DNA of 64,000 nt from Colwellia sp. 20A7 (GTDB lineage: Bacteria > Pseudomonadota > Gammaproteobacteria > Enterobacterales > Alteromonadaceae), in NCBI RefSeq assembly GCF_009832865.1, contig NZ_CP047130.1, forward strand, positions 3,596,001-3,660,000. Reading direction: 5' to 3'. The notes below the pieces were generated by a model. That model made no database searches. It saw only the letters and a list, made by a program, of their open reading frames with translations, and was not told the origin of the DNA. Numbering within the stretch: the stretch's first letter is position 1; the number at the start of each line of letters is the position of its first letter. This document shows, piece by piece, positions 7,757 to 18,280 of the stretch. The position numbers and the translations under genes were made by a program.

Positions 7757-9433
7757 TTATGTTTTTTTATTTTGATCTAGGAAAAGCGTGATTAACTTAA
7801 GACTCGATGACGACATACTCTTATCTATATTATCAGCGTAAGCTTCGCCTTCCATATAGGTAAGTACTTGCTCACTTAATTGCTTTCCTAATTCGACACC
7901 CCATTGATCATAAGAATTTACTTGCCATAACATACCTTGTACAAAAATCTTGTGTTCATACAGGGCGAGCATGGCACCAAAGCATTTAGGTGTTAATGAC
8001 TGCATTAACAAGGTACTACTTGGCGTATTTCCTTTCATCGTTTTATGCGGTGCTAAAGCAGTAATCTCTGTTTCAGTTAGGCCATTATTAAGCAATTCAG
8101 CCTTTACTTGTTCTATGTTTTTACCTTGCATTAATGCTTCACTTTGCGCAAAGCAATTAGCAACTAGCACTTTATGATGTTCCTCTAACAAACTTGTCCC
8201 TTGTAAAGCAACAATAAAGTCTGTTGGTATAATCTCATCACTTTGATGCATCAATTGCATAAAAGCATGTTGGCCATTGGTTCCTTCTTGTCCAAAGACA
8301 ATCGGAGCTGTTTTCCAACTCAACTTTTCTCCTTCGCTAGACACTGACTTACCGTTACTTTCCATATCCGTCTGTTGAAGGTAGCCAGGAAGCGCTCTTA
8401 ATGCATGATCATAGGGCAAAACAGCCAAACTGGCATAATCCAAGCCATTACGATTCCACAAACCAATCAACGCCATTAACACCGGCATATTTTCAGAGAA
8501 ATCACTTTCTTGAAAGTGCTTATCCATTTGATAAGCCCCAGCCTTAAAAGCATTAAAATGTTCAGTACCAATAGCTAATGCCAAAGGTAAACCAACTGCA
8601 GACCATACAGAAAAACGTCCGCCAACCCAATCCCACATAGGCAGAACATGGCTAGGCTCTAAACCAAAGGCTTGTGCTTTATCCACATTACTACTTATCG
8701 CAAACCATTGTTTTGCAATCGCATTATCATCAGCTAGTTGCGTTAGCATCCAGGTTTTAATCGCTTTCGCATTTAACAAGGTTTCTTGTGTGGTAAACGT
8801 TTTAGAAATAATAACGACTAGCGTTGTAGCAGCATTGAGGGTATTAAGTTTTTCAGTAACAGCGCCGCCATCAACATTAGCAATAACATGCACCTTCAAG
8901 CCAGTACAGTGATAAGGTTGCAAAGCACTTAAACCAACTTTAATACCATAATAAGAGCCACCAATGCCAATAGCTAATACATCAGTAAACTTTTCTCCTG
9001 TTGCGCTTAGGAGTTTTCCTTTTTGTATATCATCAACAATATCAGCCATGCGTTGTTCAGTTGCTTCAACTTGCTTGGCTTCGTTTCCTAAGACTCGTTT
9101 CTTTACCTGTTCAGGTGCTCGTAATGCAGTATGTAAAACAGCACGCTGTTCAGTGTTATTTATTTTGTCACCACGGAACATCGATTGCATTTTTTGAGCT
9201 AACCCCTGAGTATTTGCCCAAGAAATTAACTGCGCGATCTCTGCTTTAGTGATGTTTTGTTTAGAATAATCGAGGTAAAGTTCAGCAGCACTGACAGAAA
9301 AATCGTCTGCTCTATTTGGCATACTGCGTAACGAATCAATTGCTGATTCGGCTGGTAAATCGAACAATGAAAAAATCGAACGTTCTTTCGCTAGCTTTGC
9401 CTTTTGTTGAATAGTTTTATTAAAGAGTTCCAT
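7757..9433 (-). CDS. pgi: Glucose-6-phosphate isomerase
   Basis: 558 residues; E. coli Pgi is 549. It interconverts glucose-6-P and fructose-6-P. The family signature regions are visible: ADDIV-type helices, VGGRFSVWSAVGLPLAL (about 270-286), the catalytic Glu region QQTDMESNGK (about 354-363), and GTNGQHAFMQLMHQ with the conserved His (about 384-397). Single gene on the minus strand, 208 bp from galU; both supply hexose-phosphate and nucleotide-sugar metabolism. Confidence 0.97.
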   Translation of the reverse strand: MELFNKTIQQKAKLAKERSIFSLFDLPAESAIDSLRSMPNRADDFSVSAAELYLDYSKQNITKAEIAQLISWANTQGLAQKMQSMFRGDKINNTEQRAVLHTALRAPEQVKKRVLGNEAKQVEATEQRMADIVDDIQKGKLLSATGEKFTDVLAIGIGGSYYGIKVGLSALQPYHCTGLKVHVIANVDGGAVTEKLNTLNAATTLVVIISKTFTTQETLLNAKAIKTWMLTQLADDNAIAKQWFAISSNVDKAQAFGLEPSHVLPMWDWVGGRFSVWSAVGLPLALAIGTEHFNAFKAGAYQMDKHFQESDFSENMPVLMALIGLWNRNGLDYASLAVLPYDHALRALPGYLQQTDMESNGKSVSSEGEKLSWKTAPIVFGQEGTNGQHAFMQLMHQSDEIIPTDFIVALQGTSLLEEHHKVLVANCFAQSEALMQGKNIEQVKAELLNNGLTETEITALAPHKTMKGNTPSSTLLMQSLTPKCFGAMLALYEHKIFVQGMLWQVNSYDQWGVELGKQLSEQVLTYMEGEAYADNIDKSMSSSSLKLITLFLDQNKKT

Positions 9434-9641
9434 ATCTTGTTAGTGTACTTCCTGATTCACCGTTATTGTTTTCTTAAATTGATGCATTAGACTAAGTGCT
9501 TCTTAATTAATTTTTTTTCCTAACTTTTAGCTGAAGTTGATGCCGAAATATCTAACCAATCACGGCATCAATAACTAGTATAGCTATCACATTACGATAG
9601 TTATCATTACCTCAGTTTAAAAACTAAGACTATCACAATAA

Positions 9642-10541
9642 CTATAGAGACAAGGTTTTCAAGAAATCTTTAAACTCTGCGCCTAACTCATGATGTCTTA
9701 ATGCATATTCAACATTGGCTTTCATATAACCTAATTTGGAACCACAATCATGTGATTTACCTGTCATATGAAAAGCTTCAACCGTTTCTTTTTCCATTAA
9801 CATCGCAATAGCATCAGTTAATTGAATTTCATCTCCTGCACCTGGAGGCGTTATTCTTAATAATTCCCATATTTTTTCAGATAACACATAACGACCAACA
9901 ACGGCTAAGTTTGAAGGCGCATCTTCGACTGCAGGTTTTTCAACAACCGCTGTCATAGGTTGTGATTCGCCAGGAGCTAGCTCAACGCCACCACAATCAA
10001 CTACACCATAACTACTTACTTGTTCCATAGGTACAGGTTCAACCATTATTTGGCTATAACCACCCACATCTTGGTATCTGCGAAGCATTGCCGCTAAATT
10101 TTCAGTTTTTAAATTAGCAGAAGCTTCATCTAAAATAACATCAGGTAATACTACAACAAATGGCTCTTCGCCAATAATAGGTCGTGCTTTTAATACCGCA
10201 TGACCAAGCCCTTTTGCTTCACCTTGGCGAACATGTAATATGGTGACATCTTTAGGACAAATTGCTTGAATCTCTTCAAGCAATTGACGTTTAACACGTT
10301 TTTCTAATGTAGTTTCAAGCTCAAATGATTTATCAAAATGATTTTCAATAGCGTTTTTAGAAGAGTGAGTAACCAATACTATTTCTTTAATACCTGCAGC
10401 AACACATTCGTCAACAATATATTGAATTAATGGCTTATCAACTATCGGTAGCATTTCTTTTGGAATAGCTTTAGTCGCTGGTAACATACGTGTACCTAAC
10501 CCTGCGACAGGAATTACGGCTTTGGTTATTTTCTTGTTCAT
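9642..10541 (-). CDS. galU: UTP-glucose-1-phosphate uridylyltransferase
   Basis: 299 residues, close to E. coli GalU (302). It forms UDP-glucose from UTP and glucose-1-P. The nucleotidyltransferase loop [18 protein letters not shown] is at about 14-31 and the VVEKP motif near 200; the Asp in VLPDVILDE aligns with the metal-binding acidic residue. UDP-glucose feeds LPS, capsule and osmoprotectant synthesis, possibly including the glycan cluster at 46.8-52 kb. Divergent from the gsp operon. Confidence 0.96.
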   Translation of the reverse strand: MNKKITKAVIPVAGLGTRMLPATKAIPKEMLPIVDKPLIQYIVDECVAAGIKEIVLVTHSSKNAIENHFDKSFELETTLEKRVKRQLLEEIQAICPKDVTILHVRQGEAKGLGHAVLKARPIIGEEPFVVVLPDVILDEASANLKTENLAAMLRRYQDVGGYSQIMVEPVPMEQVSSYGVVDCGGVELAPGESQPMTAVVEKPAVEDAPSNLAVVGRYVLSEKIWELLRITPPGAGDEIQLTDAIAMLMEKETVEAFHMTGKSHDCGSKLGYMKANVEYALRHHELGAEFKDFLKTLSL

Positions 10542-10922
10542 TCTAATCCTTCATTTTTAATTAATACAAAAAAAACATATCCTATGCTACACCTGCCTTA
10601 TGTTAATAGTAAATACGTAACTTACCTTATTTACAATTATGCTGGTGATTAGTTGTTATTTGAGCATTTTAATCAAGTTCTTGTATCAAGAGAGCATTAA
10701 TATAAGTGTTAGTGTAACTATTACTTTAACTATTCATTTAACAATAAAGCAAAAAAACAGAGCACAGCCTCTCGTCATAGGTTCTCGCAATAAAATTTAT
10801 AATAAACGAAACAAACTAATTAAATTGTAAAATAAAGTTACATCCCTTGTTGCTATCATCTAGGTCAAGTATCATTACTGTTCGACATTTATCTAATTTG
10901 TTTGTAATCACTTTTTACATTC
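10542..10922. other. Divergent intergenic region galU / gspC
   Basis: 381-bp AT-rich spacer expected to hold the galU and T2SS promoters. No promoter matches consensus well enough to call. A 63-codon frame at 10639-10830 has no RBS and low-complexity composition and is not called. Confidence 0.35.
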
Positions 10923-11906
10923 ATGGTTTATTCAATGGTTTTACCCAACAATTTCATTTTTATTAACAACTTAATAGCCAAATTACCTCAGAAAAAAATA
11001 GCGCAAGCTATCTGTCTCTGCTTGTTAATTTATATCGCTTTTATCTTGGCCAAGATCACCTGGATGATAATGCCAACGGCGGGACAAAGCATTGGTAATA
11101 AAAATGCAGGTAATCTCAGTGCCGCTCAACGACAAGCACAAAATCAATTACAAGGTAATAAGGTTGATTTATCGCAATTACAATCGTTGCATTTGTTTGG
11201 CGAGTATAATCAAGTAGCCAAAACACAAACGATAGAAGAAATCACCTCAGCACCTGAAACGCGTTTACAACTGACCTTATCAGGTTTAGTGGCCAGTGAT
11301 AATATGGCGATTGCGGCTGCGGTTATTGAACATAATAAAAAGCAAGCGACCTACGGTATTGATGACATTATTGAAGGTACGCGGGCAACGCTTGAAAAAG
11401 TATTAATTGACCGGGTTATCATTAAGCAGTCAGGACGTTTAGAAACCTTGATGCTTGATGGCGCTGACTATAATCAACCGGCGCAAAGTGTGTCGCATAA
11501 AAAAGCGCACAATGCGAATGCCGCTGAGCGAAGTGGCCCGAAAGTCGCTCCTGAAAAGGGCACGGTCATTGACCAACGCAAGAATGATAATTTAAAACAA
11601 GCAGCACAACAGTTACGTAATGATTTAAACAACAATCCAGGAAAAATAACCGATTACCTTCGCATTACACCGGCCCGTAAAAACGGTCAGATTTCGGGGT
11701 ATCGTTTATCACCGGGTAAAAGTCCTGAGTTTTTTGCCTTATCGGGTTTAAAGTCAGGCGATGTAGCAACACAAATGAATGGGCATGATTTATTGGTGCC
11801 TTTAGAGGCAGCACAAGCGATGTCAGCCTTAAAAACAGCACAAAACATTTCATTGTTAGTTGAGCGAAACAACGAGCTAATTGAAATAATGTTTAGTATT
11901 GAATAA
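10923..11906 (+). CDS. gspC: Type II secretion system inner-membrane protein GspC
   Basis: 327 residues: short cytoplasmic start, one membrane segment (about 28-50), periplasmic HR domain (about 75-165; LHLFGEYN is typical) and a C-terminal PDZ-like domain (about 235-320; GLKSGDVATQMNG). GspC links the inner-membrane platform to the GspD secretin and takes part in substrate choice. First gene of gspCDEF-GHIJKLMN. Start is uncertain: ATG 10923 and ATG 10935 both lack a good RBS. Confidence 0.94.
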   Translation: MVYSMVLPNNFIFINNLIAKLPQKKIAQAICLCLLIYIAFILAKITWMIMPTAGQSIGNKNAGNLSAAQRQAQNQLQGNKVDLSQLQSLHLFGEYNQVAKTQTIEEITSAPETRLQLTLSGLVASDNMAIAAAVIEHNKKQATYGIDDIIEGTRATLEKVLIDRVIIKQSGRLETLMLDGADYNQPAQSVSHKKAHNANAAERSGPKVAPEKGTVIDQRKNDNLKQAAQQLRNDLNNNPGKITDYLRITPARKNGQISGYRLSPGKSPEFFALSGLKSGDVATQMNGHDLLVPLEAAQAMSALKTAQNISLLVERNNELIEIMFSIE

Positions 11907-12010
11907 CAACCTATTTTAGCATTAACGTTTGCATTTATCTTGAGTGTGAGCCTTTAGTATTAACCTTTGGTATTCATCGTGGATAGCAAAGAAGCAATAA
12001 GGAATTTTTC

Positions 12011-14176
12011 ATGGGCACAACCTTAAACGCCATTGTGGTTAAGCCATTACGCCACAAGTTTAAGCAACTTCAATCATTGAGTTTGGTTTTAGTGACAGCA
12101 TTGAGCTTTAGCGGTATTTTTGCGGTGGGACAAGCGAGCGCTGCGGAGTATTCGCCAAGCTTTAAAGACACAGAAATTGTCGAGTTTGTCACTATTGTGG
12201 GTAAAAACTTGAAAAAGACCATGATTGTTGACCCGAACGTGCGCGGTAAAATTAATGTGCGCAGTTATGACTTGTTATCGGAAGAGCAATATTATCAGTT
12301 TTTCTTAAACGTGTTAGCGGTGTATGGGTTTGCGGCGATTGAGCGTGAAAACAACATTGTAAAAATCATTCGTAATAAAGATGCTAAAACCTCAGCTATT
12401 CCGGTAGTTGACAGCGGCGGCAGTATTGTTGGCGATGAAATGGTGACACGCATTGTTGAAGTAAAGAATGTCACGGTACGTGAGCTTGTGCCGTTATTGC
12501 GTCAACTGTCTGACCAAGCAGGTGGCGGTAACGTCACAAACTATGACCCAGCTAACGTCATTATGTTAACGGGTACAGCGGCGACGGTTAATCGTTTAGT
12601 GAACATCATTGAACGTGTTGATAGAGCGGGTGACCAAGACGTAGAAATTATTAAATTACAATATGCATCAGCAGGTGAGATGGTGCGTATTATTGAAGCG
12701 ATGAATAAGCCAAGTGCCGGTAAAACAGCGCAAGCAACCTTCTTAATTCCGACCATTGTTGCCGATGACCGCAGTAACAGCGTTATTGTTAGTGGTGAAG
12801 TAAAAGCACGTGAGCGCGTTGTGCGTTTAGTGAAGCGACTTGATAGCGAATTAGAGAGCAACGGCAATACCCGTGTTTACTACTTAAAATACTCAAAAGC
12901 TGAAGATTTAGTCAAAGTGCTTAGCGGTGTTAGTAAAACTATATCTTCTGAAGCACAAGCGTCAAGAGCCGGTGGTAAAACAAATGGACAAAACGAAACC
13001 AGTATCGAAGCCCATGAAGCAACCAATACCGTTGTTATCACCGGACAACCTGAGATGTTACGTTCATTAGAAGGCGTTATTCGCCAATTAGACGTACCAA
13101 GAGCACAAGTTCATATTGAAGCCATTATTGTTGAAGTCTATGAAAGCGATGGCGCACAACTAGGTGTGCAATGGTACAGTGAAGCGGGTGGTTTTACTCA
13201 GTTCACTAACGGCGTAGCGCCTGTTTCAAGTATTGCCGCGGGTGTTAAAGCTGCGGACAGTATTGATGGTGATACCGTTCCTGCGGTGTACTCTTCTGAA
13301 ACGGGTGAGAAAATTTCAGATGAATATACACTCAATGATACCGACGGTGATTACACTTTATTAGCGCAGCTATTGGGTACTGTTAGTGGCGGTATGTTTG
13401 GTATTATGAAAAATGACTGGGGCGCGATTGTACAAGCAGTTAGCTCAGACACTAACTCTAATATTCTAGCAACCCCTAGCATTACCACCATGGATAATGA
13501 AGAAGCATACTTCTTAGTAGGCCAAGAAATCCCAGTGATTACAGGCTCTCAAACGGGTAGTAATAACGATAATCCTTTTCAAACGGTTGAACGTCAAGAA
13601 GTGGGAATTAAATTATTAGTGACGCCACAAATTAACGAAGGTAACAGCGTACAGCTTACCATTGAGCAAGAAGTCTCCTCGGTGAGTGGCGCAACGGGTG
13701 TCGATATTTCAATTAACAAACGTGAAATCAAAACCACCGTGATGGTAGAAAGTGGTCAAACGGTTATCTTAGGTGGCTTGATTGATGAAGATGTACAAGA
13801 AAGCGTGCAAAAAGTACCGTTACTTGGTGACATCCCGATTATTGGTCACTTATTTAAGTCAACAAGCAGTAGCACGCGTAAGCGTAACTTGATGGTATTT
13901 CTTAAGCCGCAAATCATTACTGATTCAGCAATGATGCACAGTATGGCGAAAGAGAAATATAACTTTATTCGCGCAGACCAATTACGCAAGCAAGAAGAAG
14001 GTTTATCGTTAATGGACGATGATAACCTACCTCTTTTGCCGCAGTGGAGTGATGAATTAACATTACCGCCATCGTTTGAAGCGTATCAAGAATCAGTACA
14101 AGACGATAAGCGCCTTAAAGAATACTCAGTAAAAGACGACTTGCCGGTCAATGATGTTAAAGAGAATGATGAATAA
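12011..14176 (+). CDS. gspD: Type II secretion system secretin GspD
   Basis: 721 residues with a signal peptide ending near ASA (about residue 45). N0 begins at YSPSFKDTEIVEFV, followed by N1-N3 repeats (about 120-375) and the secretin domain (about 375-640) with LATPSITTMDNEEA and VPLLGDIPIIGHLFKS. The C-terminal tail beyond 650 is probably the S-domain/pilotin region. It forms the outer-membrane channel. RBS AAGGAA 8 bp before the ATG. The stop overlaps the gspE start (TAATG), implying translational coupling. Confidence 0.96.
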   Translation: MGTTLNAIVVKPLRHKFKQLQSLSLVLVTALSFSGIFAVGQASAAEYSPSFKDTEIVEFVTIVGKNLKKTMIVDPNVRGKINVRSYDLLSEEQYYQFFLNVLAVYGFAAIERENNIVKIIRNKDAKTSAIPVVDSGGSIVGDEMVTRIVEVKNVTVRELVPLLRQLSDQAGGGNVTNYDPANVIMLTGTAATVNRLVNIIERVDRAGDQDVEIIKLQYASAGEMVRIIEAMNKPSAGKTAQATFLIPTIVADDRSNSVIVSGEVKARERVVRLVKRLDSELESNGNTRVYYLKYSKAEDLVKVLSGVSKTISSEAQASRAGGKTNGQNETSIEAHEATNTVVITGQPEMLRSLEGVIRQLDVPRAQVHIEAIIVEVYESDGAQLGVQWYSEAGGFTQFTNGVAPVSSIAAGVKAADSIDGDTVPAVYSSETGEKISDEYTLNDTDGDYTLLAQLLGTVSGGMFGIMKNDWGAIVQAVSSDTNSNILATPSITTMDNEEAYFLVGQEIPVITGSQTGSNNDNPFQTVERQEVGIKLLVTPQINEGNSVQLTIEQEVSSVSGATGVDISINKREIKTTVMVESGQTVILGGLIDEDVQESVQKVPLLGDIPIIGHLFKSTSSSTRKRNLMVFLKPQIITDSAMMHSMAKEKYNFIRADQLRKQEEGLSLMDDDNLPLLPQWSDELTLPPSFEAYQESVQDDKRLKEYSVKDDLPVNDVKENDE

Positions 14177-15914
14177 TGTCTGACGATGTAATAAAAGACA
14201 GCGGAGCAAGCAAAAGCAACACGGTCGCTACAATCGACGAGCAAAGCGCAACAGCGCTTGGTGAGTCGGTTGACTTGGACCATGCGGCCATTGCAGATGA
14301 TGTTGACAGCTTAGTGGAGAGTTTAGTCAGTAATACCTCGGGTATAGTACAACTGAGGCGAGCGCTGATAACAACGCTAACAACGCAGCAGATAACCTAA
14401 GCGACAGTGAGCGTGAAGCGTTAACTGAAATCAGTGAAGAAACCGCTATCGCGTGGCGTTTACCGTTTGCCTTTGCGAAACGTTTTGGCGTATTGCTCGC
14501 TAAAGAAGATGAGCACTATGTGCTGCATTGCTTGGCCAATATCAGCGTTGATACCATTGTTGAAGTGCGCCGTATTATTAAAGCGCCCTTTAGCTTTCGA
14601 GTACAAGAAGTTGCCGCCTTTGAGTTATTACTCACGCAAGCGTATCAACGTGATTCATCAGAAGCGCAGCAGATGATGGAAGATATTGGTAACGAAGTTG
14701 ATTTATACTCCCTTGCTGATGAGATGACCGAAAGCGAAGATTTACTCGAAAATGAAGATGACGCGCCAATCATCAAACTCATTAATGCGATGCTCAGTGA
14801 GGCCATTAAAGAAGGTGCCAGTGATATTCACATTGAAACCTTTGAAAATGCCCTGCAAATACGTTTTCGTGTTGATGGTGTGTTACGTGAAGTATTAAAA
14901 CCGAATCGTAAACTTGCCTCATTGCTTGTTTCACGTATTAAGGTCATGGCGAAGCTTGATATCGCTGAAAAACGTATCCCACAAGATGGTCGTATTTCAT
15001 TGCGTATTGGTGGTCGTGCAGTTGATGTACGTGTATCGACCATGCCAACCGGTCATGGTGAGCGCGTAGTATTACGTTTACTTGATAAAAACGCTGCGCG
15101 ATTAGATTTACAAGATTTAGGCATGACTGATGCTAATCGTCACGCCTTTGGTCAGCTAATTGAAAAACCGCACGGTATTATCCTTGTTACTGGGCCAACG
15201 GGCTCGGGTAAAAGTACGACCTTGTATGCGGGATTAACACAAATCGATGAGCGTGAACGTAATATTCTAACCGTCGAAGACCCAATCGAATTTGCGATTG
15301 AAGGCATTGGACAAACCCAAGTGAACACCAAGGTCGACATGACCTTCGCCAGAGGCTTACGTGCTATTTTACGTCAAGACCCGGATGTTGTGATGGTGGG
15401 TGAGATTCGCGATTTAGAAACGGCACAAATCGGCGTGCAAGCCAGTTTAACTGGTCATTTAGTCTTATCGACCTTGCATACCAATACGGCTGCTGGGGCA
15501 ATAACGCGAATGGAAGATATGGGCGTTGAGCCGTTCTTATTATCGTCGAGTTTATTGGGCGTACTGGCGCAGCGCTTAGTGAGAACCTTGTGTCCACATT
15601 GTAGAGAAAGTCATTTACCCAGTGCAGAAGAGTGCACGTTACTGAATTTACCGAGCGACAATCAACAAGTGATTTACCACCCGAAAGGTTGCAAGGAATG
15701 TAACTTTAAAGGTTATCGTGGCAGAACCGGTATTCATGAATTACTCGTGGTTGATGACACTGTCCGTGAGTTGATTCATAACGGGCATGGTGAGCAAGGT
15801 ATAGAGAAATATATACGCACCAACACCGCGTCAATTAGACGTGATGGCTTTGATAAAGTTATGTTGGGGCAAACAACGCTTGAAGAAGTATTGCGCGTTA
15901 CCCGAGAAGATTAA
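14176..15914 (+). CDS. gspE: Type II secretion ATPase GspE, frameshifted near the 5' end
   Basis: The coupled ATG at 14176 (TAATG with gspD) opens a frame that stops at 14398-14400, while the conserved protein runs in the -1 frame from about 14334 to 15914. That second frame has no ATG, GTG or TTG before 14493, yet the conserved N-terminal segment [15 protein letters not shown] lies upstream of 14493. Inserting one base, for example a T at about 14343 (GGT TAT AGT), joins the two halves into about 579 residues. The catalytic parts are intact: Walker [10 protein letters not shown], Walker [10 protein letters not shown], His box [12 protein letters not shown] and the zinc-binding CPHC...CKEC. 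It powers pseudopilus assembly. Either a sequencing error, a true mutation in the variable N-terminal extension, or recoding; no slippery heptamer is visible. Confidence 0.85.
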
Positions 15915-15951
15915 TGGCACATTTACAAACAACAAGAAATGATTAAAAAAT

Positions 15952-17184
15952 ATGGCAGCATTTGATTACCTTGCGGTTGATAGCCGTGGGAAAAATAAAA
16001 AAGGTGTTATTGAAGGTGATACACCAAGGCAAGCCCGCGCATTATTGCGTGAACAAGGTTTAATGCCGACGGAAGTAACCCCTACCCTTACTCATAATAA
16101 AAGTAAAACAGGTAAAGCTAGCTCGGGTAAGAGCAAAGGCACAGGAAAAATATCTGCTGCTGAATTGTCTTTAATTACTCGCCAGTTAGCTACCTTAGTA
16201 GAGTCGGGATTACCACTAGAAGAGTCGCTAGTAGCCGTTGCCGAGCAAGGTGAAAAAAATCGTATTAAAAGTATGATTATGGGTGTGCGCACCAAGGTAA
16301 CTGAAGGTTATGGCTTAGCAGAAAGTCTCGCTGAATATCCAAAAGTATTTAATCATTTATACCGTGCTATGGTTGCGGCAGGTGAAAAATCAGGACATTT
16401 AGATAAAGTATTAAACCGTTTAGCTGATTATACTGAAAAACGAGAACAGATGCGTTCTCAACTTATTCAAGCCTTAGTGTACCCTGTTATTATGACAGTG
16501 GTTGCTATTGGTGTAATCGCGATATTGTTAACTAAAGTTGTTCCCCAGATTGTAGGGCAATTTGAGCACATGGGCGCAAATTTACCTGGTTCAACTAAAT
16601 TTTTAATTGCCAGCAGTGAGTTTTTACAAGCGAATGGTCTTTTGATTGTTTTATTCATTGCCGGTCTTATGTTAATAGTTTCAGAGCTATTGAAGAAACC
16701 AAAGTATCAGATGATCTTCCATCAAAGACTTATCTACTTACCGGGTATTGGTAAAGTAGCTAAAGGTCTTAATACTGCACGTTTTGCTAGAACCTTAAGT
16801 ATACTGTCCGCGAGTGCTGTGCCGTTATTAGAAAGTATGAAAATTTCAGGCGAAGTACTTGATAACTTATACATTAAACAGCAAGTAAAGTTAGCGTCAG
16901 ACAAAGTACGTGAAGGATCAAGTCTACATTTATCACTTGAACAAACAAAATTATTTCCACCAATGATGTTGCATATGATCGCCAGTGGTGAAAAAAGTGG
17001 TCAAATAGAGCAAATGTTAGGTCGCGCCGCTGACAACCAAGATAACGAATTTGAAGCATTAATGAATATATCATTAAAAGCATTCGAACCCGCGTTAATG
17101 GTAGGCATGGCAGGGGTTGTTTTATTTATAGTTATGGCCATATTAGAGCCTATATTGAAGTTAAATACCTTTGTTGGTGGATAA
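15952..17184 (+). CDS. gspF: Type II secretion platform protein GspF
   Basis: 410 residues, the usual size. N-terminal segment MAAFDYLAVDSRGKNKKG is typical of GspF. Two cytoplasmic T2SSF domains (about 75-195 and 275-395) are separated by membrane segments near 175-200, 225-245 and 378-400. It is the polytopic core of the inner-membrane platform. It lies 37 bp after gspE. A REP array of almost 500 bp separates it from gspG, which is unusual for this otherwise tightly coupled operon. Confidence 0.96.
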   Translation: MAAFDYLAVDSRGKNKKGVIEGDTPRQARALLREQGLMPTEVTPTLTHNKSKTGKASSGKSKGTGKISAAELSLITRQLATLVESGLPLEESLVAVAEQGEKNRIKSMIMGVRTKVTEGYGLAESLAEYPKVFNHLYRAMVAAGEKSGHLDKVLNRLADYTEKREQMRSQLIQALVYPVIMTVVAIGVIAILLTKVVPQIVGQFEHMGANLPGSTKFLIASSEFLQANGLLIVLFIAGLMLIVSELLKKPKYQMIFHQRLIYLPGIGKVAKGLNTARFARTLSILSASAVPLLESMKISGEVLDNLYIKQQVKLASDKVREGSSLHLSLEQTKLFPPMMLHMIASGEKSGQIEQMLGRAADNQDNEFEALMNISLKAFEPALMVGMAGVVLFIVMAILEPILKLNTFVGG

Positions 17185-17221
17185 ACGTAATATGAAGCGA
17201 GATCCTGAATCAAGTAGATCA

Positions 17222-17690
17222 GGCGACTGAAGCCGCCCCTACAAAACGTCCTATGAAGGTGTTGATTATTTCACTGTAGGGGCGAATTTATTCGCCTAAT
17301 AATGGGATATAACATAATGCAGAGGTTAGTAGTGTGTATTGTGGACAGGCGACTGAAGTCGCCCCTACATACGCCCTAACAAAAACATTGTTAGGCGAAG
17401 GTGAACAACATCACCGTAGGGGCGAATTTATTCGCCTAATAATGCGATATAACATAATGCAGAGGTTAATAGCGTTTATTGTGAAAAGGCGACTGAAGCC
17501 GCCCCTACAAAACGTCCTATGAAGGTGTTGATTATTTCACTGTAGGGGCGAATTTATTCGCCTAATAATGGGATATAACATAATGCAGAGGTTAGTAGTG
17601 TGTATTGTGGACAGGCGACTGAAGTCGCCCCTACAAAAAGATCCTACGAAGTGATTGAATTATTTAACCGTAGGGGCGAATTTATTCGCC
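17222..17690. repeat. REP cluster 3 inside the gsp operon (266-bp higher-order repeat)
   Basis: REP-a hairpins start at 17222, 17348, 17488 and 17614 (spacings 126, 140, 126); each is followed about 50 bp later by an inverted REP-b (for example 17276-17296 and 17670-17690). The units starting at 17222 and 17488 look identical, so the array is a 266-bp dimer repeated. Alternate units also contain a CCTAACA/TGTTAGG hairpin. The spacer (ATGGGATATAACATAATGC) is the reverse complement of the spacer in the array next to the RAYT gene. Confidence 0.9.
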
Positions 17691-17720
17691 TAATAATGTG
17701 TTCAGGCAACAATCTCCGTC

Positions 17721-17746
17721 ATTCCGTAGGTCGCTTAATACGGAAT
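17721..17746. repeat. ATTCCGT palindrome (second repeat family)
   Basis: ATTCCGT...ACGGAAT, 7-bp stem with a 12-nt loop, 48 bp upstream of gspG. Same family as copies at 23850, 24162, 26394, 34796 and a degenerate copy at 57699. Confidence 0.75.
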
Positions 17747-17793
17747 CTCAGGATAATAGAAGTTAAATTTATAAAAGTAATTAGGAAAAAATA

Positions 17794-18246
17794 ATGATTA
17801 AGAAAAATTTAAAAAATACACACAAAAAAGCACAAGGTTTTACGCTATTAGAAGTAATGGTGGTAATTGTAATTATCGGCATGATGTTAAGTGTGGTGGT
17901 ACCAAACTTAATGGGTAGCCAAGACACAGCTAAATTACAAAAGGCCGTGCAAGATGTTACCGCACTAGAAAACTCTTTAAGTATGTATAAATTAGATAAC
18001 TACGATTATCCAAGTACTGAACAAGGGTTAGAAGCATTAACAGATCAAACCGATATTGAACCTATCCCACGTCGCTTTCCTGATGGTGGTTATGTAAAAC
18101 GTCTTCCTAAAGATCCGTGGGGCAACGAATACTTTTTATTGAATCCAGGCGAGCAAGGAAAAATGGATGTATTTACTGCAGGACCAGACGGAGAGGTTGG
18201 CACTGAAGATGATATTGGTAATTGGAATTTGGGCGATTACCAGTAA
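17794..18246 (+). CDS. gspG: Major pseudopilin GspG
   Basis: 150 residues. Prepilin site AQG^FTLLEVMVVIVIIGMM (cleavage after the Gly, Glu at +5), then the C-terminal calcium-binding motif GPDGEVGTEDDIGNW typical of GspG. It polymerises into the T2SS pseudopilus after processing by the prepilin peptidase, which is not in this window. RBS AGGAAA. First gene after the REP array, so its expression relative to gspCDEF may be affected by it. Confidence 0.97.
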   Translation: MIKKNLKNTHKKAQGFTLLEVMVVIVIIGMMLSVVVPNLMGSQDTAKLQKAVQDVTALENSLSMYKLDNYDYPSTEQGLEALTDQTDIEPIPRRFPDGGYVKRLPKDPWGNEYFLLNPGEQGKMDVFTAGPDGEVGTEDDIGNWNLGDYQ

Positions 18247-18280
18247 TTGAATTTAATAAGAAGCACACAACATATAACGG

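Noticed and set aside
10639-10830. 63-codon open frame in the galU/gspC spacer
   Set aside because: No RBS, Ile/Thr-rich low-complexity composition, and it lies across the expected divergent promoters.
14330-14400. Programmed -1 frameshift as the explanation for gspE
   Set aside because: No X XXY YYZ heptamer is present in the overlap of the two frames; a missing base is simpler.
14434-14676. 80-codon frame overlapping gspE
   Set aside because: It overlaps the conserved GspE N-terminal domain in another frame and has no RBS.
17334-17794. Two short open frames (62 and 64 codons) inside the REP array before gspG
   Set aside because: They consist of translated repeat units (identical starts) and have no RBS; they are by-products of the array.
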